DNA of 9,579 bases from an uncultured Alistipes sp. (GCA_900549685.1 UROX01000095.1:1-9579), one strand, 5' to 3'. Shown: positions 1-7,973, counted from the first letter of the stretch. Notes: generated by a model not told the origin, from the sequence alone. Numbers and translations: made by a program.

Positions 1-50
1 AATTTCTCAGGTTCTCGACTACAAGATAAGCATAACGCTTCTTATGATAT

Positions 51-80
51 GTGCAGGAAAGAGCAAGCTCGATCCTGCAC
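51..80. repeat. Perfect nested inverted repeat beyond the operon terminator
   Basis: GTGCAGGA (51-58) pairs with TCCTGCAC (73-80), and inside GAGC (61-64) pairs with GCTC (67-70), separated only by 2-base internal loops. The plus strand continues into AAAA and the minus strand has no T-run directly after it, so it is not a standard terminator. It could be a back-up 3' hairpin, a regulator site for a gene left of the window, or a cruciform. Confidence 0.6.
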
Positions 81-89
81 AAAAGTAAT

Positions 90-126
90 AAAAAAACGCA
101 ACGGGCCGAAATTCGGTCCGTTGCGT
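90..126 (-). terminator. Rho-independent terminator of the operon
   Basis: Arms 96-109 and 113-126 pair over 14 positions with a single A-C mismatch on the minus strand, closing a 3-base loop. The minus strand continues into a run of seven T (96-90). It begins about 40 bases after the murQ stop, so it closes the six-gene transcript. Confidence 0.92.
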
Positions 127-165
127 CTGTGGCTGCCGGAATGCAGCTGTCCGGATCGAATCTGG

Positions 166-987
166 TCAGCGGTGTTCCGTCCGGTAGGCTTCGATGGCCT
201 TGCCGGCCGAGCCGTGGAGCAGCAGCAGCGCCCGGGCCTGTTCATAGCCGAGTCCCAGCTCATCGACCACCATACGGGTCCCGCGGTCCACGAGCTTGCT
301 GTTGGTCAGCTGCATATTGACCATGCGGTTGCCCCTGACGCGTCCCAGACGGATCATCGTGGCTGTCGTAATCATGTTGCAGATCATCTTCTGGCCCGTG
401 CCCGACTTCATGCGCGAACTGCCCGTCACGAATTCGGGTCCCACGACCATCTCGATGGGAATGTCGGCCTCGGCGGCCATCGGCGAATCGGGATTGCTGC
501 AAATGCAGGCCGTGAGGATTCCGTGCCGGCGAGCTTCGTGCAGCGCCCCGATCACATAGGGCGTCGTGCCCGACGCGGCGATGCCGATCACCGTGTCGAG
601 TTCGGTGATGCCGTGCTCCCGCAGCTCCTCCCAGCCCCGTTCGCGGTCGTCCTCGGCATTTTCGACCGGATTGCGCAGGGCCGTATCGCCGCCGGCGATC
701 AGTCCCACCACCAGCGTGGGCGGCATGCCGAACGTAGGCGGAATTTCCGAAGCGTCCAGCACCCCCAGACGACCGCTCGTCCCGGCGCCCATGTAAAAGA
801 TACGGCCTCCCCGGCGCATGCGCTCGACGATGGAGGTCACCAGTTTTTCGATCTGCGGAATCGCTTCGCGGACCACGAGGGCCACCTTGCGGTCCTCCTC
901 GTTGATTTCTTCGAGCAGCTCGCGCACCGACTTGTTTTCCAGATCGTCATGCAGCGAAGGCTGTTCGGTGATTTTTACGAATGTCAT
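166..987 (-). CDS. murQ: N-acetylmuramic acid 6-phosphate etherase
   Basis: MurQ is a cytoplasmic enzyme that cleaves the D-lactyl ether of MurNAc-6-phosphate, giving GlcNAc-6-phosphate and D-lactate. It is the committed step of MurNAc salvage. The 273-residue product is close to the family length (E. coli about 298). It has the SIS-fold sugar-phosphate signature GAGTSGRLGVLDASE at residues 67-81, NPVENAED at 106-113, and GPEFVTGSSRMKSGTGQK at 183-200. E81 and E112 fit the two glutamates reported as catalytic in E. coli MurQ (E83, E114); this assignment is by motif alignment. The ATG lies 4 bases after the stop of the upstream gene, in an A-rich context (AATAAAAAT) with only a weak AGAAAG before it, as is common in Bacteroidota. 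It is the last gene of the operon and is followed by a strong terminator. The family call is very secure. Confidence 0.97.
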   Translation of the reverse strand: MTFVKITEQPSLHDDLENKSVRELLEEINEEDRKVALVVREAIPQIEKLVTSIVERMRRGGRIFYMGAGTSGRLGVLDASEIPPTFGMPPTLVVGLIAGGDTALRNPVENAEDDRERGWEELREHGITELDTVIGIAASGTTPYVIGALHEARRHGILTACICSNPDSPMAAEADIPIEMVVGPEFVTGSSRMKSGTGQKMICNMITTATMIRLGRVRGNRMVNMQLTNSKLVDRGTRMVVDELGLGYEQARALLLLHGSAGKAIEAYRTEHR

Positions 988-991
988 ATTT

Positions 992-1495
992 TTATTGTCT
1001 TTCTGAAATATCGCATTTAGCTCCCCATGTTTCCAACCAGAAATCGGCTTCCCGCTCGTTCTGCAGAAGATGGGTCAGTATTTCTTTTTTCGTCACCGAA
1101 GTACGGCCGTCGTAGATGTCCCGCCTCAACGCCAGCAGCAGTTCCATGAAACAGAGCATCTGACGGCTCCCGTTCTCCTCGGCACCGGTCGAACAGAGCC
1201 AGTCGTTGAGCCGGCGGAACACATCGTCCGAACCGAATACCAGTATCTCCCTTTTCAGGCGATAGATAGTCTCCTGCGCCGCGACGGTATCGAAAGGTTC
1301 GTTCTGTTTGACACCTTTCAGCGCGCCGTAGAAAAATTCCGCCCAATCGGCATAGATCGCCGACTTCCGTTCGGAGAGCTGCCGCTCGGCGATTTTCATG
1401 CGCTCGGTCTTCCGCTGGAGCAGGATGCCCAGCACGCCGCAGGCTGCCGAAAGCAGGGCGATGACGAGCGTTACGATCACTTCCGTCGTCTCCAT
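992..1495 (-). CDS. Unrecognised membrane-anchored protein between kinase and murQ
   Basis: I do not recognise this 167-residue protein. Residues about 5-26 form one hydrophobic helix (IVTLVIALLSAACGVLGILL) followed directly by a basic, charged stretch (QRKTERMKIAERQLSERK, 27-44). This suggests an N-terminal membrane anchor leading into a cytoplasmic helical domain, possibly partly coiled. Later landmarks are IYADWAEFFYGALKG (47-61), LVFGSDDVFRRLNDW (85-99) and LLALRRDIYDGRTSVTKKEIL (120-140). The pattern 'IY..W..FF', 'GSDDV' and 'LRRDI' resembles a widespread group of uncharacterised bacterial proteins; that is an impression from memory. Its start lies 3 bases after the kinase stop, and a good GGAGGA Shine-Dalgarno sits 7 bases upstream inside the last kinase codons, so it is certainly meant to be translated with the operon. 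A role in amino-sugar uptake or recycling is inferred only from position. Confidence 0.85.
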   Translation of the reverse strand: METTEVIVTLVIALLSAACGVLGILLQRKTERMKIAERQLSERKSAIYADWAEFFYGALKGVKQNEPFDTVAAQETIYRLKREILVFGSDDVFRRLNDWLCSTGAEENGSRQMLCFMELLLALRRDIYDGRTSVTKKEILTHLLQNEREADFWLETWGAKCDISERQ

Positions 1496-1498
1496 TCC

Positions 1499-2356
1499 CT
1501 ATTCCTCCGACGAATGATAGGCGACCAGCCCGGCCATCGGACTCCGCATGACAGTGCCCAGCCGCAGGCCGCACTCCGCGGCCGCCTCCCGGAGCACTTC
1601 CCGATAATAGTAGGCGACCGATCCCGTACAATGTACATCGAGGCGGTCCCAGCCGTCGTATTGCATCGCGTTGCGGCGGAAAAAATCGGTAAAACCCTCG
1701 AAGACGATTGTCCGGATCTCGGGCACGTCGATATGCTCCGCCAAAAAAGGCGACAGCGAGGCCAGAAAACGGTTAGGAAACGGCTGCCGGTAGACCCGTT
1801 CGAGAATCGCCGCGGGCGTCAAATCGAACCGGGCGAGAAACTTCTCGCGCAGCCCCCGCGGCAGGCGATTCTTCAGGCAATCGCCCACGAGCCTCCGGCC
1901 CAACACGGCCCCGCTGCCCTCGTCGCCGAGGATGAAACCCAGCGGCGAGACGTTCGCCGCAATCGCCCCGCCGTTCCACAGACACGAGTTGGAACCGGTG
2001 CCCAGAATACAGGCGATGCCCGGACGACGGCCGCACAGCGCACGGGCTGCAGCCGTCATGTCGCTGCCGACCTCGATCCGCGCTTCGGGAAACCGGACGG
2101 CCAGCACACCGCGTACCGTCTCGATCTGCTCGGGAAACGCGCACCCGGCTCCGTAAAAAAACACGCTCCGTACCGCATACGTCCCCACACGGGGCATAAG
2201 CGCAGAGTCGATCTCCTGCCCGATCCGCTCCGGCGATTGAAAAAAGGGATTCGTCCCTCCGGTCTCCACCCGCAGGACCTCCGTCCCGCCTTCGACCAAG
2301 CACCAGTCGGTCTTGGTCGAGCCGCTGTCTGCCAGCAACATCATATTCTGATCCAT
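1499..2356 (-). CDS. murK: BadF/BadG-type amino-sugar kinase, candidate MurNAc kinase MurK
   Basis: This 285-residue protein belongs to the BadF/BadG/BcrA ATPase-related sugar kinases, the fold of GlcNAc kinase. It probably phosphorylates MurNAc (and perhaps GlcNAc) at C6 in the cytoplasm, making the substrate of MurQ. Visible motifs are the N-terminal phosphate loop LADSGSTKTDW (8-18), GSDMTAAARAL (97-107) whose D99 is the probable catalytic base, the second phosphate motif CILGTGSNS (116-124), GFILGDEGSGAVLG (140-153), and a C-terminal adenosine-side motif TGSVAYYY (244-251). Its first 16 bases overlap the end of the upstream membrane-protein gene. An alternative start at Met5 (2344) would form a classical ATGA stop-start overlap. 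I keep the upstream ATG because it follows an A-rich leader. Kinase family is secure; MurNAc as substrate is inferred from the adjacent murQ and from the T. forsythia precedent. Confidence 0.9.
   Translation of the reverse strand: MDQNMMLLADSGSTKTDWCLVEGGTEVLRVETGGTNPFFQSPERIGQEIDSALMPRVGTYAVRSVFFYGAGCAFPEQIETVRGVLAVRFPEARIEVGSDMTAAARALCGRRPGIACILGTGSNSCLWNGGAIAANVSPLGFILGDEGSGAVLGRRLVGDCLKNRLPRGLREKFLARFDLTPAAILERVYRQPFPNRFLASLSPFLAEHIDVPEIRTIVFEGFTDFFRRNAMQYDGWDRLDVHCTGSVAYYYREVLREAAAECGLRLGTVMRSPMAGLVAYHSSEE
1503..1508 (-). promoter_or_regulatory. Shine-Dalgarno site for the 167-residue membrane protein
   Basis: The minus strand reads GGAGGA here, 7 bases before the ATG at 1495. It is embedded in the final codons of the kinase gene. 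Such a strong site is unusual among the starts in this window, which otherwise have A-rich leaders, and it supports the chosen start. Confidence 0.7.
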
Positions 2357-3516
2357 ATTTTTTTACGATACAACACATATCCCGCCGCCCAGTTCAGCCC
2401 GACGAACAGCAACGCATAAACGAGCGATCCCATCTCCGCGCCGAACACGGGACTGAGCCACTCGGAGTAGACGAATCCATGCAGGCTCGTCATCCTTCCG
2501 CCGTAAGGGAACCGGATGTTGCCCGCCAGAATCGCCAGCACGGCGGACTGCACGTACAGGAACAGCGGATTGACGCCGAACACTTCGAAAAAGCGGCACC
2601 ACTTCCGCCGGCCCTGTGCATCGACGATCCACATCGACAGGCCCAGCAGCGACGAGGCCATCCCGCAGGTGAGCAGGACGAACGTGGGCGACCAGATCTT
2701 CTTGTTGATCGGACAACCGTACGAAAGCAGCCACCCGGAGAGCATCAGCACAGCTCCTATGAGCAGCAGATTCGATATCTTATCGCGCAAATCCTTCCCG
2801 GCAAGAACAGCCCTACCGCAACAGAATCCGACGAGCACGTGCGCCACCGACGGCACGGTACTGAGCAGCCCCTCGGGATCGAAAGCGATATCGCCCTCGC
2901 GGTACATGTGCGCCGTACCCAGCACGACCCGGTCCACGACGGCGACGATATTGTTTTCCGAAAGAGCGAACCCGTCGCCGAGCGCCAGCACGAGCCAATA
3001 TCCGGCCAGCAGCAGCCCCGCCGTCCACGGAACGAAACGTAGCGGCAGCATCACGACAAGAAGAGAGGCCGCCCCATAACCGAGCGCCAGACGCTGCATC
3101 ACGCCGAGTGTCCGCATGCGGTCGAACGTCAGACACGAGCGTCCTACCCGTTCCCAGAACGACAGTTCCTCGCCCGACAGCGCATTGAACGTTCCGCAGA
3201 AACGGGCGAACCATCCGACGGAGAGTCCGATCAGAAAAAGCACCGCGACCCTCCGGAATATCTTCCGCAACACGGGACCGCTGCAACGGTAACCGTACTT
3301 GCGGAGCGAGAAGCAGGCCGACACGCCCATGATGAACATAAAGAACGGGAAGACCAGATCGGTGGGCGTCAGACCGTGCCACACGGCATGCCTGAGCGGA
3401 GCGTATACCGCGCCCCAACTCCCTGGATTATTGACCAGAATCATCCCCGCTATCGTGATGCCGCGCAGCACGTCGAGCGACAGCAACCGTTCGGAAGAAA
3501 CGTTCGTCATGCGCAT
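2341..3516 (-). CDS. murT: DUF5009/HGSNAT-like multi-pass membrane protein, candidate MurNAc transporter MurT
   Basis: A 391-residue, strongly hydrophobic integral membrane protein of the family related to heparan-alpha-glucosaminide N-acetyltransferase (COG4299, NagX, DUF5009). Family landmarks are RLLSLDVLRGITIAGMILVNN (10-30), the conserved WHGLTPTDLVFPFFMFIMG (46-64) with His47, RTLGVMQRLALGY (135-147), DPEGLLSTVPSVAHVLVGFCCG (213-234), KIWSPTFVLLTCG (273-285) and FGVNPLFLY (313-321). About ten membrane helices can be seen. In T. forsythia a three-gene cluster of membrane protein, kinase and MurQ was shown to allow MurNAc uptake, the first two being needed together. I equate this gene with that transporter by position and my memory of its family, so the symbol is provisional. 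Alternatives are acetyltransfer onto an amino sugar across the membrane. The start is 6 bases after the upstream stop; a second ATG at 3510 is possible. Confidence 0.85.
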   Translation of the reverse strand: MRMTNVSSERLLSLDVLRGITIAGMILVNNPGSWGAVYAPLRHAVWHGLTPTDLVFPFFMFIMGVSACFSLRKYGYRCSGPVLRKIFRRVAVLFLIGLSVGWFARFCGTFNALSGEELSFWERVGRSCLTFDRMRTLGVMQRLALGYGAASLLVVMLPLRFVPWTAGLLLAGYWLVLALGDGFALSENNIVAVVDRVVLGTAHMYREGDIAFDPEGLLSTVPSVAHVLVGFCCGRAVLAGKDLRDKISNLLLIGAVLMLSGWLLSYGCPINKKIWSPTFVLLTCGMASSLLGLSMWIVDAQGRRKWCRFFEVFGVNPLFLYVQSAVLAILAGNIRFPYGGRMTSLHGFVYSEWLSPVFGAEMGSLVYALLFVGLNWAAGYVLYRKKIWIRI

Positions 3517-3522
3517 CCGGAT

Positions 3523-6519
3523 TTATCGGGTTTCGAGAAATTCGAGCACGCCGCGCATCAGTTCCCGGCGCTGCTCTGGAGTCCGTACCGCCTCAAACGG
3601 AAATCCGAGCGTACAGATCCGCCGCTCGTCGTCCCGATAGGCCACACCCGCGCTCAGGTTGTTCTCGCCATAGCGGAACACGGTGAAAGCGTCCTCGCTG
3701 GCCGGCTCGATGGCATCGGGCGACTCGACGGCATAGCATTCGGCATTGAGTTCGTGAAAATATTCGTACCGCCCGGTCAGAGAGCCGAAAGGCGAGGCCA
3801 CACCGCGGACGGCTCCACGCACGGCTGCACGGCCCGTCCGCAACCTGAATTTCAATACGTCGGCCGTAAAGGCACGGCCCGCTTCGGCATCCGGTCCCCC
3901 GCAAGGATCGCTGCCTACGTAGGCGCCGCTGACGAACAGTCCGCCGCCTCCGGCCAGATAATCGGCGATCCGGCACCGCAGAGCGGACGGGAAAGCCTCG
4001 TAGCGGGCCGGCATCGCTCCCCGGGCGACCGTCGTCCGGCGCTGTTTGCCCAGAACGAGATCGATGATCCGGTAGCGGTCCAGCCTCACGCTGCCGTCGG
4101 CCACCGCCGCGGCGCTGCACGAAACGAACGAATAGCCCGCCGCCGCAATCGCCTCGCCGTGCCGTGCGGGATAGTCGAACGTGTTGCCGGCCACGACCTG
4201 CGTCTCGTAATCGGCCCGGCTGGCGCCGAACCCGGCCGCATCGTCGTCGCCGTAAGGCGTCGAGCGGCAGAACTCGTACTGACTGCCGATGTAAGAGATG
4301 TCTTCGAGATAAGGCACGCCGTGATCGACCGCATCGCAGAATCCCGCCAGCGAATCGCACACGAAATCCTGCGGAGCCGACACCCGGTCGAATCCGTTCA
4401 CGACAAGCACGGTTCCCCGGCTTCCGGGCGTCCGGCAGACGGACAGGACCTCGGACGGGAAACTCTCTCCGCCCCGGTTGAGCGCCGTCACCCGGTAACT
4501 GTATATACGGCCGGGCACCGCGTCGCACACCGCACTCGTACCCTCGACGACGACACCGTTATCGAAATCGCCGTCGCCGATGCGCGTATAGAGCACGTAG
4601 CGGTCGGGCACGGCCGTCGTTTCGAGCGTATCGGTCACGGGTTCCCACGCGAGCGCGACCCGCCCCTCGGGCGTGAACTCGGCACGGAAACGATCTACCG
4701 GAAGCGGCTGTACGACGAAAGGCTGCCGGTACTGGTGCGACAGATAACGCAGAATTCCTTTATAAATGGCCCGGCTGACCGTAAAACGGAAACGGGGATC
4801 GAGTCCGTAACGCATGTCGGCGAAATTCTGGTGCGACAGCAGTTCGAGCAGCATGGCCGGCACTTCGGGCACACGAGCCTCGAAATACGAGGCATTCCAC
4901 ATGCCCCTGCGCGACCATTCGGGTTCGAAAGCGGCCCGGATGTCGGAGACGATCTGCGACTGCACCAGGTCGGTCAGATCGCGCGAGGCCTCGCGCGAGA
5001 CGCCGTTCGGGAAACGGCCGCCGTCCGCCCGCGAATAATAGATGCCCAGCGTACCGATGATCGAGTCGCCCGGCGTCGTGCCCGCATCGGAATGGAACGC
5101 AAAAGACATATCGACCGGAATCCGCAGCCCGTCGCGGTGCGGCGCATTTTTCGACCCTCCCGCGAGCGCGTTCACCCAGATGCCCCGACACATGTAGTCG
5201 TCCCGGTAATCGTTCTCGTTGCCCGTCACGGTATAGACCGAATCGGCGAAACCGGCCCATTGCAGCCAGTAGCGGGCGCCTTCGGTGAAACGGGGATAGC
5301 CGCTCGTCTCGTAACGATATGCGATCTGCGGATGACGCTGCGCCTCGGGCACGATACGGGCGACGTTGCCCGTACCGCCGCCGAACTTCACGCCGTCGGC
5401 CGTCACGATCCGCCCGCCTTTGCGCGAGAGATTGCTCAGTGTCACGCACCCCGCCGGAGAACACCCCGCATCGAACAGGAAGCGGCCCAGATAGATCCAC
5501 ATACCGCCGCCCATCGTCTGATTGACCCTGAAACGGGTCTCGCCGCCCCGGTGGCGGACCGTATAGAGCGCATCGTCGGCACTGTTCTCCACCGTTTTGT
5601 ACGACACGTACACGGCATAGCGTCCTGTTTCGGGAATATCGGGCGTCCACACCGCCGAGACCGTGTCGGCCGGGCGGGTCGTCGTCCGGACTTGTCGGAA
5701 CGAACCGTCCCGGAACGGATTCTCGGTATCGCGGTACTCGGTCCGCACATGCGCGAATCCCTCGCCGTCCCCCGTGCTCCACGCGCCCGTCTCGGTATAG
5801 CGCGACGAGGCATCCACACCCGGATCGTTGTCCACGATCACCTCGTGCGTCTGCGTATCGCGCTCGCGGGGCAGCAGGACGCAGGCCCCGGCGTTTTCGA
5901 GCATCGGTACCAGATACGGGAGCACGTAACTCTGCGTATAGAGGTCTTCGACAGTCTGGAAAATGCGTGCCCGCTGCCATTCCCACCGGTTCAGTTTCGG
6001 CTCGAAATAATAGCCGTGGCTCTGCCACAGCGCGATGTGACGGTCCGCCAGCCCCGCTTCGGGCCGGTAAGGCGCATCGGCCCGTACGACCAACGGCCGG
6101 TCGGACGGTGCGGTAAAGGTAAAGGTCCGCTCCCTGCGGTCTGTCCGGCTGCGCAACGGACGAGGAATCATATCCTCGATACGGATGCCGTCGGCATAGA
6201 GCACGAGGCGCCGGCTGCGCAACGCTTCGGGCAACAACGCCCGCACTCCGTCGTAAATCGCTTTCACGTTCTCTTCACGGAACGGGATATAGGAGCAGGT
6301 CTTGTCGGCATAGAGTTCCAGTGTCCGGCGGTCGCCCCCGACCGAATCGATGCCGATGCGCCCGCAGCGGATTTCGGTCCGGGCCGTCTCGGTAAGCAGG
6401 TCGGAGACGCGCTCGCGCGTCTCCGACGAAAGCGGCTGTCCCGCGAGCGGCTGCGCTCCGGCCCACAGCGCAATGGCGGTTTCAGCGATCCGACGGGCTA
6501 TTTTCCGTTTCGTTCTCAT
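3523..6519 (-). CDS. Exported amidase_3-type peptidoglycan amidase with golvesin-like insert and FnIII domain
   Basis: A 998-residue multidomain protein of the type often annotated 'xanthan lyase' or 'golvesin C-terminal-like' in Bacteroidota. The N-terminus (MRTKRKIARR, then a short hydrophobic stretch to about residue 26) looks like a modest signal peptide. An amidase_3 (zinc N-acetylmuramoyl-L-alanine amidase) fold appears split. The first part, about 160-230, carries LWQSHGYYFE (candidate ligand H168) and RWEWQR (candidate E180). The second, about 400-595, carries FAFHSDAG (H476) and PAMLLELLSHQN (E559), followed by a typical amidase_3 ending. Between them, about 240-385, is a golvesin-like beta domain (VNQTMGGGMWIYLGRFLFD at 332-350). 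A fibronectin III domain follows (about 605-697), then a C-terminal alpha/beta domain with GGGGLFVSGAYVGSD (857-871). Its ATG overlaps the symporter stop (ATGA). It probably removes peptides from muropeptides outside the cytoplasm. Zinc ligands are my motif assignment. Confidence 0.88.
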   Translation of the reverse strand: MRTKRKIARRIAETAIALWAGAQPLAGQPLSSETRERVSDLLTETARTEIRCGRIGIDSVGGDRRTLELYADKTCSYIPFREENVKAIYDGVRALLPEALRSRRLVLYADGIRIEDMIPRPLRSRTDRRERTFTFTAPSDRPLVVRADAPYRPEAGLADRHIALWQSHGYYFEPKLNRWEWQRARIFQTVEDLYTQSYVLPYLVPMLENAGACVLLPRERDTQTHEVIVDNDPGVDASSRYTETGAWSTGDGEGFAHVRTEYRDTENPFRDGSFRQVRTTTRPADTVSAVWTPDIPETGRYAVYVSYKTVENSADDALYTVRHRGGETRFRVNQTMGGGMWIYLGRFLFDAGCSPAGCVTLSNLSRKGGRIVTADGVKFGGGTGNVARIVPEAQRHPQIAYRYETSGYPRFTEGARYWLQWAGFADSVYTVTGNENDYRDDYMCRGIWVNALAGGSKNAPHRDGLRIPVDMSFAFHSDAGTTPGDSIIGTLGIYYSRADGGRFPNGVSREASRDLTDLVQSQIVSDIRAAFEPEWSRRGMWNASYFEARVPEVPAMLLELLSHQNFADMRYGLDPRFRFTVSRAIYKGILRYLSHQYRQPFVVQPLPVDRFRAEFTPEGRVALAWEPVTDTLETTAVPDRYVLYTRIGDGDFDNGVVVEGTSAVCDAVPGRIYSYRVTALNRGGESFPSEVLSVCRTPGSRGTVLVVNGFDRVSAPQDFVCDSLAGFCDAVDHGVPYLEDISYIGSQYEFCRSTPYGDDDAAGFGASRADYETQVVAGNTFDYPARHGEAIAAAGYSFVSCSAAAVADGSVRLDRYRIIDLVLGKQRRTTVARGAMPARYEAFPSALRCRIADYLAGGGGLFVSGAYVGSDPCGGPDAEAGRAFTADVLKFRLRTGRAAVRGAVRGVASPFGSLTGRYEYFHELNAECYAVESPDAIEPASEDAFTVFRYGENNLSAGVAYRDDERRICTLGFPFEAVRTPEQRRELMRGVLEFLETR

Positions 6520-7973
6520 TGTTCCCTATTCTTTTTTATCAGCAGACACAGGCCTGCGAACGTAAACAGCGCGTTGAATATCAACAGCTCGTAGCTGAAC
6601 GTATACCCGCCGAACCAAGCCTGCGAGTTTCTCTGCAGCACCCAGCACAACACGGGCGACAGCACGGCCACAAAGGGGACCCAGCGGTCGCGCACTTTCT
6701 TCTTCGTGAAGATTCCGAAAGCGAACATACCCAGAATCGGCCCGTAGGTATAGCTGGCCAGCGTATAGACGGCATCGACGACGCTGGTGTCGTTGAGCAG
6801 GTCGAACGCGAGGATAACGAGTCCCATGACCGCGGCCATACCGACATGCACCCGCTTGCGGATACGTGCCGTCCGCGTTTCGTCGTATTTCTTCGTACTT
6901 TCCAGAATATCCACAGTGAAAGAGGTGGTCAGGGCCGTCAGCGCCGACCCGGCTGCCGCGAAAGCCGCAGAAACGAGTCCCACGACGAACAGCACGCCCA
7001 CGACGGCAGGGAAATACCCTTGCGTGGCGATCATCGGGAACAGTTCGTCGCTCTTGGCCGGCACCTCGATGCCGTTGCGATGAGCGAACATGTAGAGCAG
7101 CACGCCCAGCACGAGAAACAGCCCGATGACGAAAAACTGGAGAATGCCACTCGTGACGATATTTTTCTGCGAGTCGCGGTAGTTCTTGCAGCTCAGGTTC
7201 CGTTGCATCATGTCCTGATCGAGTCCCGTCATTGCGATGACGGTAAAGGCCCCGGCCAGAAACTGTTTGAAGAAATAGCGCTTGTCGTTCACGTCGTCGA
7301 AGAAGAACACGCGCGAATAGTCGTGCTCCGCCACGGCGCTCAACATGCCGCCGAAGCCCAGACCGAGGTCCGAAGCAATATAATAGATACACAACCCCAC
7401 GCTGACGATCAGACAGAACGTCTTGAGCGAATCGGTCCAGACGAGCGATTTGACCCCGCCCCGGTAGGTATAGAGCCACACGAGCGCCATCGTACAAACG
7501 ACATTCAGAACGAACGGCAGGCCGAAGGGTTCGAAGACCAGCAGCTGCATGACGATGCAGACCAGAAACACTCGCACGGCCGCCCCCAGCATCTTGGAAA
7601 GGAAGAAGAACCACGCCCCCGTCCGGTATGACGACAGGCCGAAACGGTTCTCGAGGTATTCGTAGATCGACACCAGCCCCATGCGGTAGAACAACGGTAT
7701 CAGCACGAAGGCAATCGCAAACTGCCCGGCCACGAATCCCATGACCATCTGCAAATAGGAAAAATTGCTGACCTCGACCCACCCCGGAACGGACACGAAC
7801 GTGACGCCCGAGATGCTCGACCCGATCATGGCGAAAGCCACGACGAACCAGGGCGAACGGCGATTCCCCACGAAAAACCCCTGATTGTCGGCCTTGCGCC
7901 CTGTCAGGAAAGCGACCAGAAACAGCACTCCGAAATAAACGGCCACGGTTATCGACACGGAAAGCGGACTCAT
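6516..7973 (-). CDS. SSS-family sodium:solute symporter
   Basis: A 485-residue inner-membrane transporter of the sodium:solute symporter (SSS) family, with about 13 predicted helices, which is normal for the family. Recognisable segments are the N-terminal helix (6-23), FVVAFAMIGSSISGVTFVSVPG (43-64) in the core helix that helps form the sodium site, RVFLVCIVMQ (134-143), TGLDQDMMQRNLSCK (249-263), and AGSALTALTTSFTVDIL (341-357), the conserved small-residue/serine-threonine motif of the sodium site. The substrate cannot be read from the sequence. As first gene of an operon with an amidase, kinase and MurQ, a cell-wall amino sugar, muropeptide or anhydro-sugar is the reasonable inference; sialic acid or other sugars are alternatives because the family is broad. 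The ATG at 7973 is the first in frame downstream of a good promoter. Its TGA overlaps the next ATG by 4 bases, implying translational coupling. Confidence 0.93.
   Translation of the reverse strand: MSPLSVSITVAVYFGVLFLVAFLTGRKADNQGFFVGNRRSPWFVVAFAMIGSSISGVTFVSVPGWVEVSNFSYLQMVMGFVAGQFAIAFVLIPLFYRMGLVSIYEYLENRFGLSSYRTGAWFFFLSKMLGAAVRVFLVCIVMQLLVFEPFGLPFVLNVVCTMALVWLYTYRGGVKSLVWTDSLKTFCLIVSVGLCIYYIASDLGLGFGGMLSAVAEHDYSRVFFFDDVNDKRYFFKQFLAGAFTVIAMTGLDQDMMQRNLSCKNYRDSQKNIVTSGILQFFVIGLFLVLGVLLYMFAHRNGIEVPAKSDELFPMIATQGYFPAVVGVLFVVGLVSAAFAAAGSALTALTTSFTVDILESTKKYDETRTARIRKRVHVGMAAVMGLVILAFDLLNDTSVVDAVYTLASYTYGPILGMFAFGIFTKKKVRDRWVPFVAVLSPVLCWVLQRNSQAWFGGYTFSYELLIFNALFTFAGLCLLIKKNREQ

Noticed and set aside
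49..1020. A 323-codon plus-strand open frame over murQ
   Set aside because: Same antisense register effect; murQ on the minus strand is unmistakable.
1070..2419. A 449-codon plus-strand open frame opposite the kinase and small membrane protein
   Set aside because: Antisense shadow with no recognisable domain; the minus strand encodes a clear BadF-type kinase.
3376..6594. A 1072-codon plus-strand open frame opposite the amidase gene
   Set aside because: It is in exact antisense codon register with the amidase gene, and its openness follows from the lack of TTA, CTA and TCA codons there. Its product is low-complexity (R, H, G, P rich) with no domain, while the minus strand has clear motifs.
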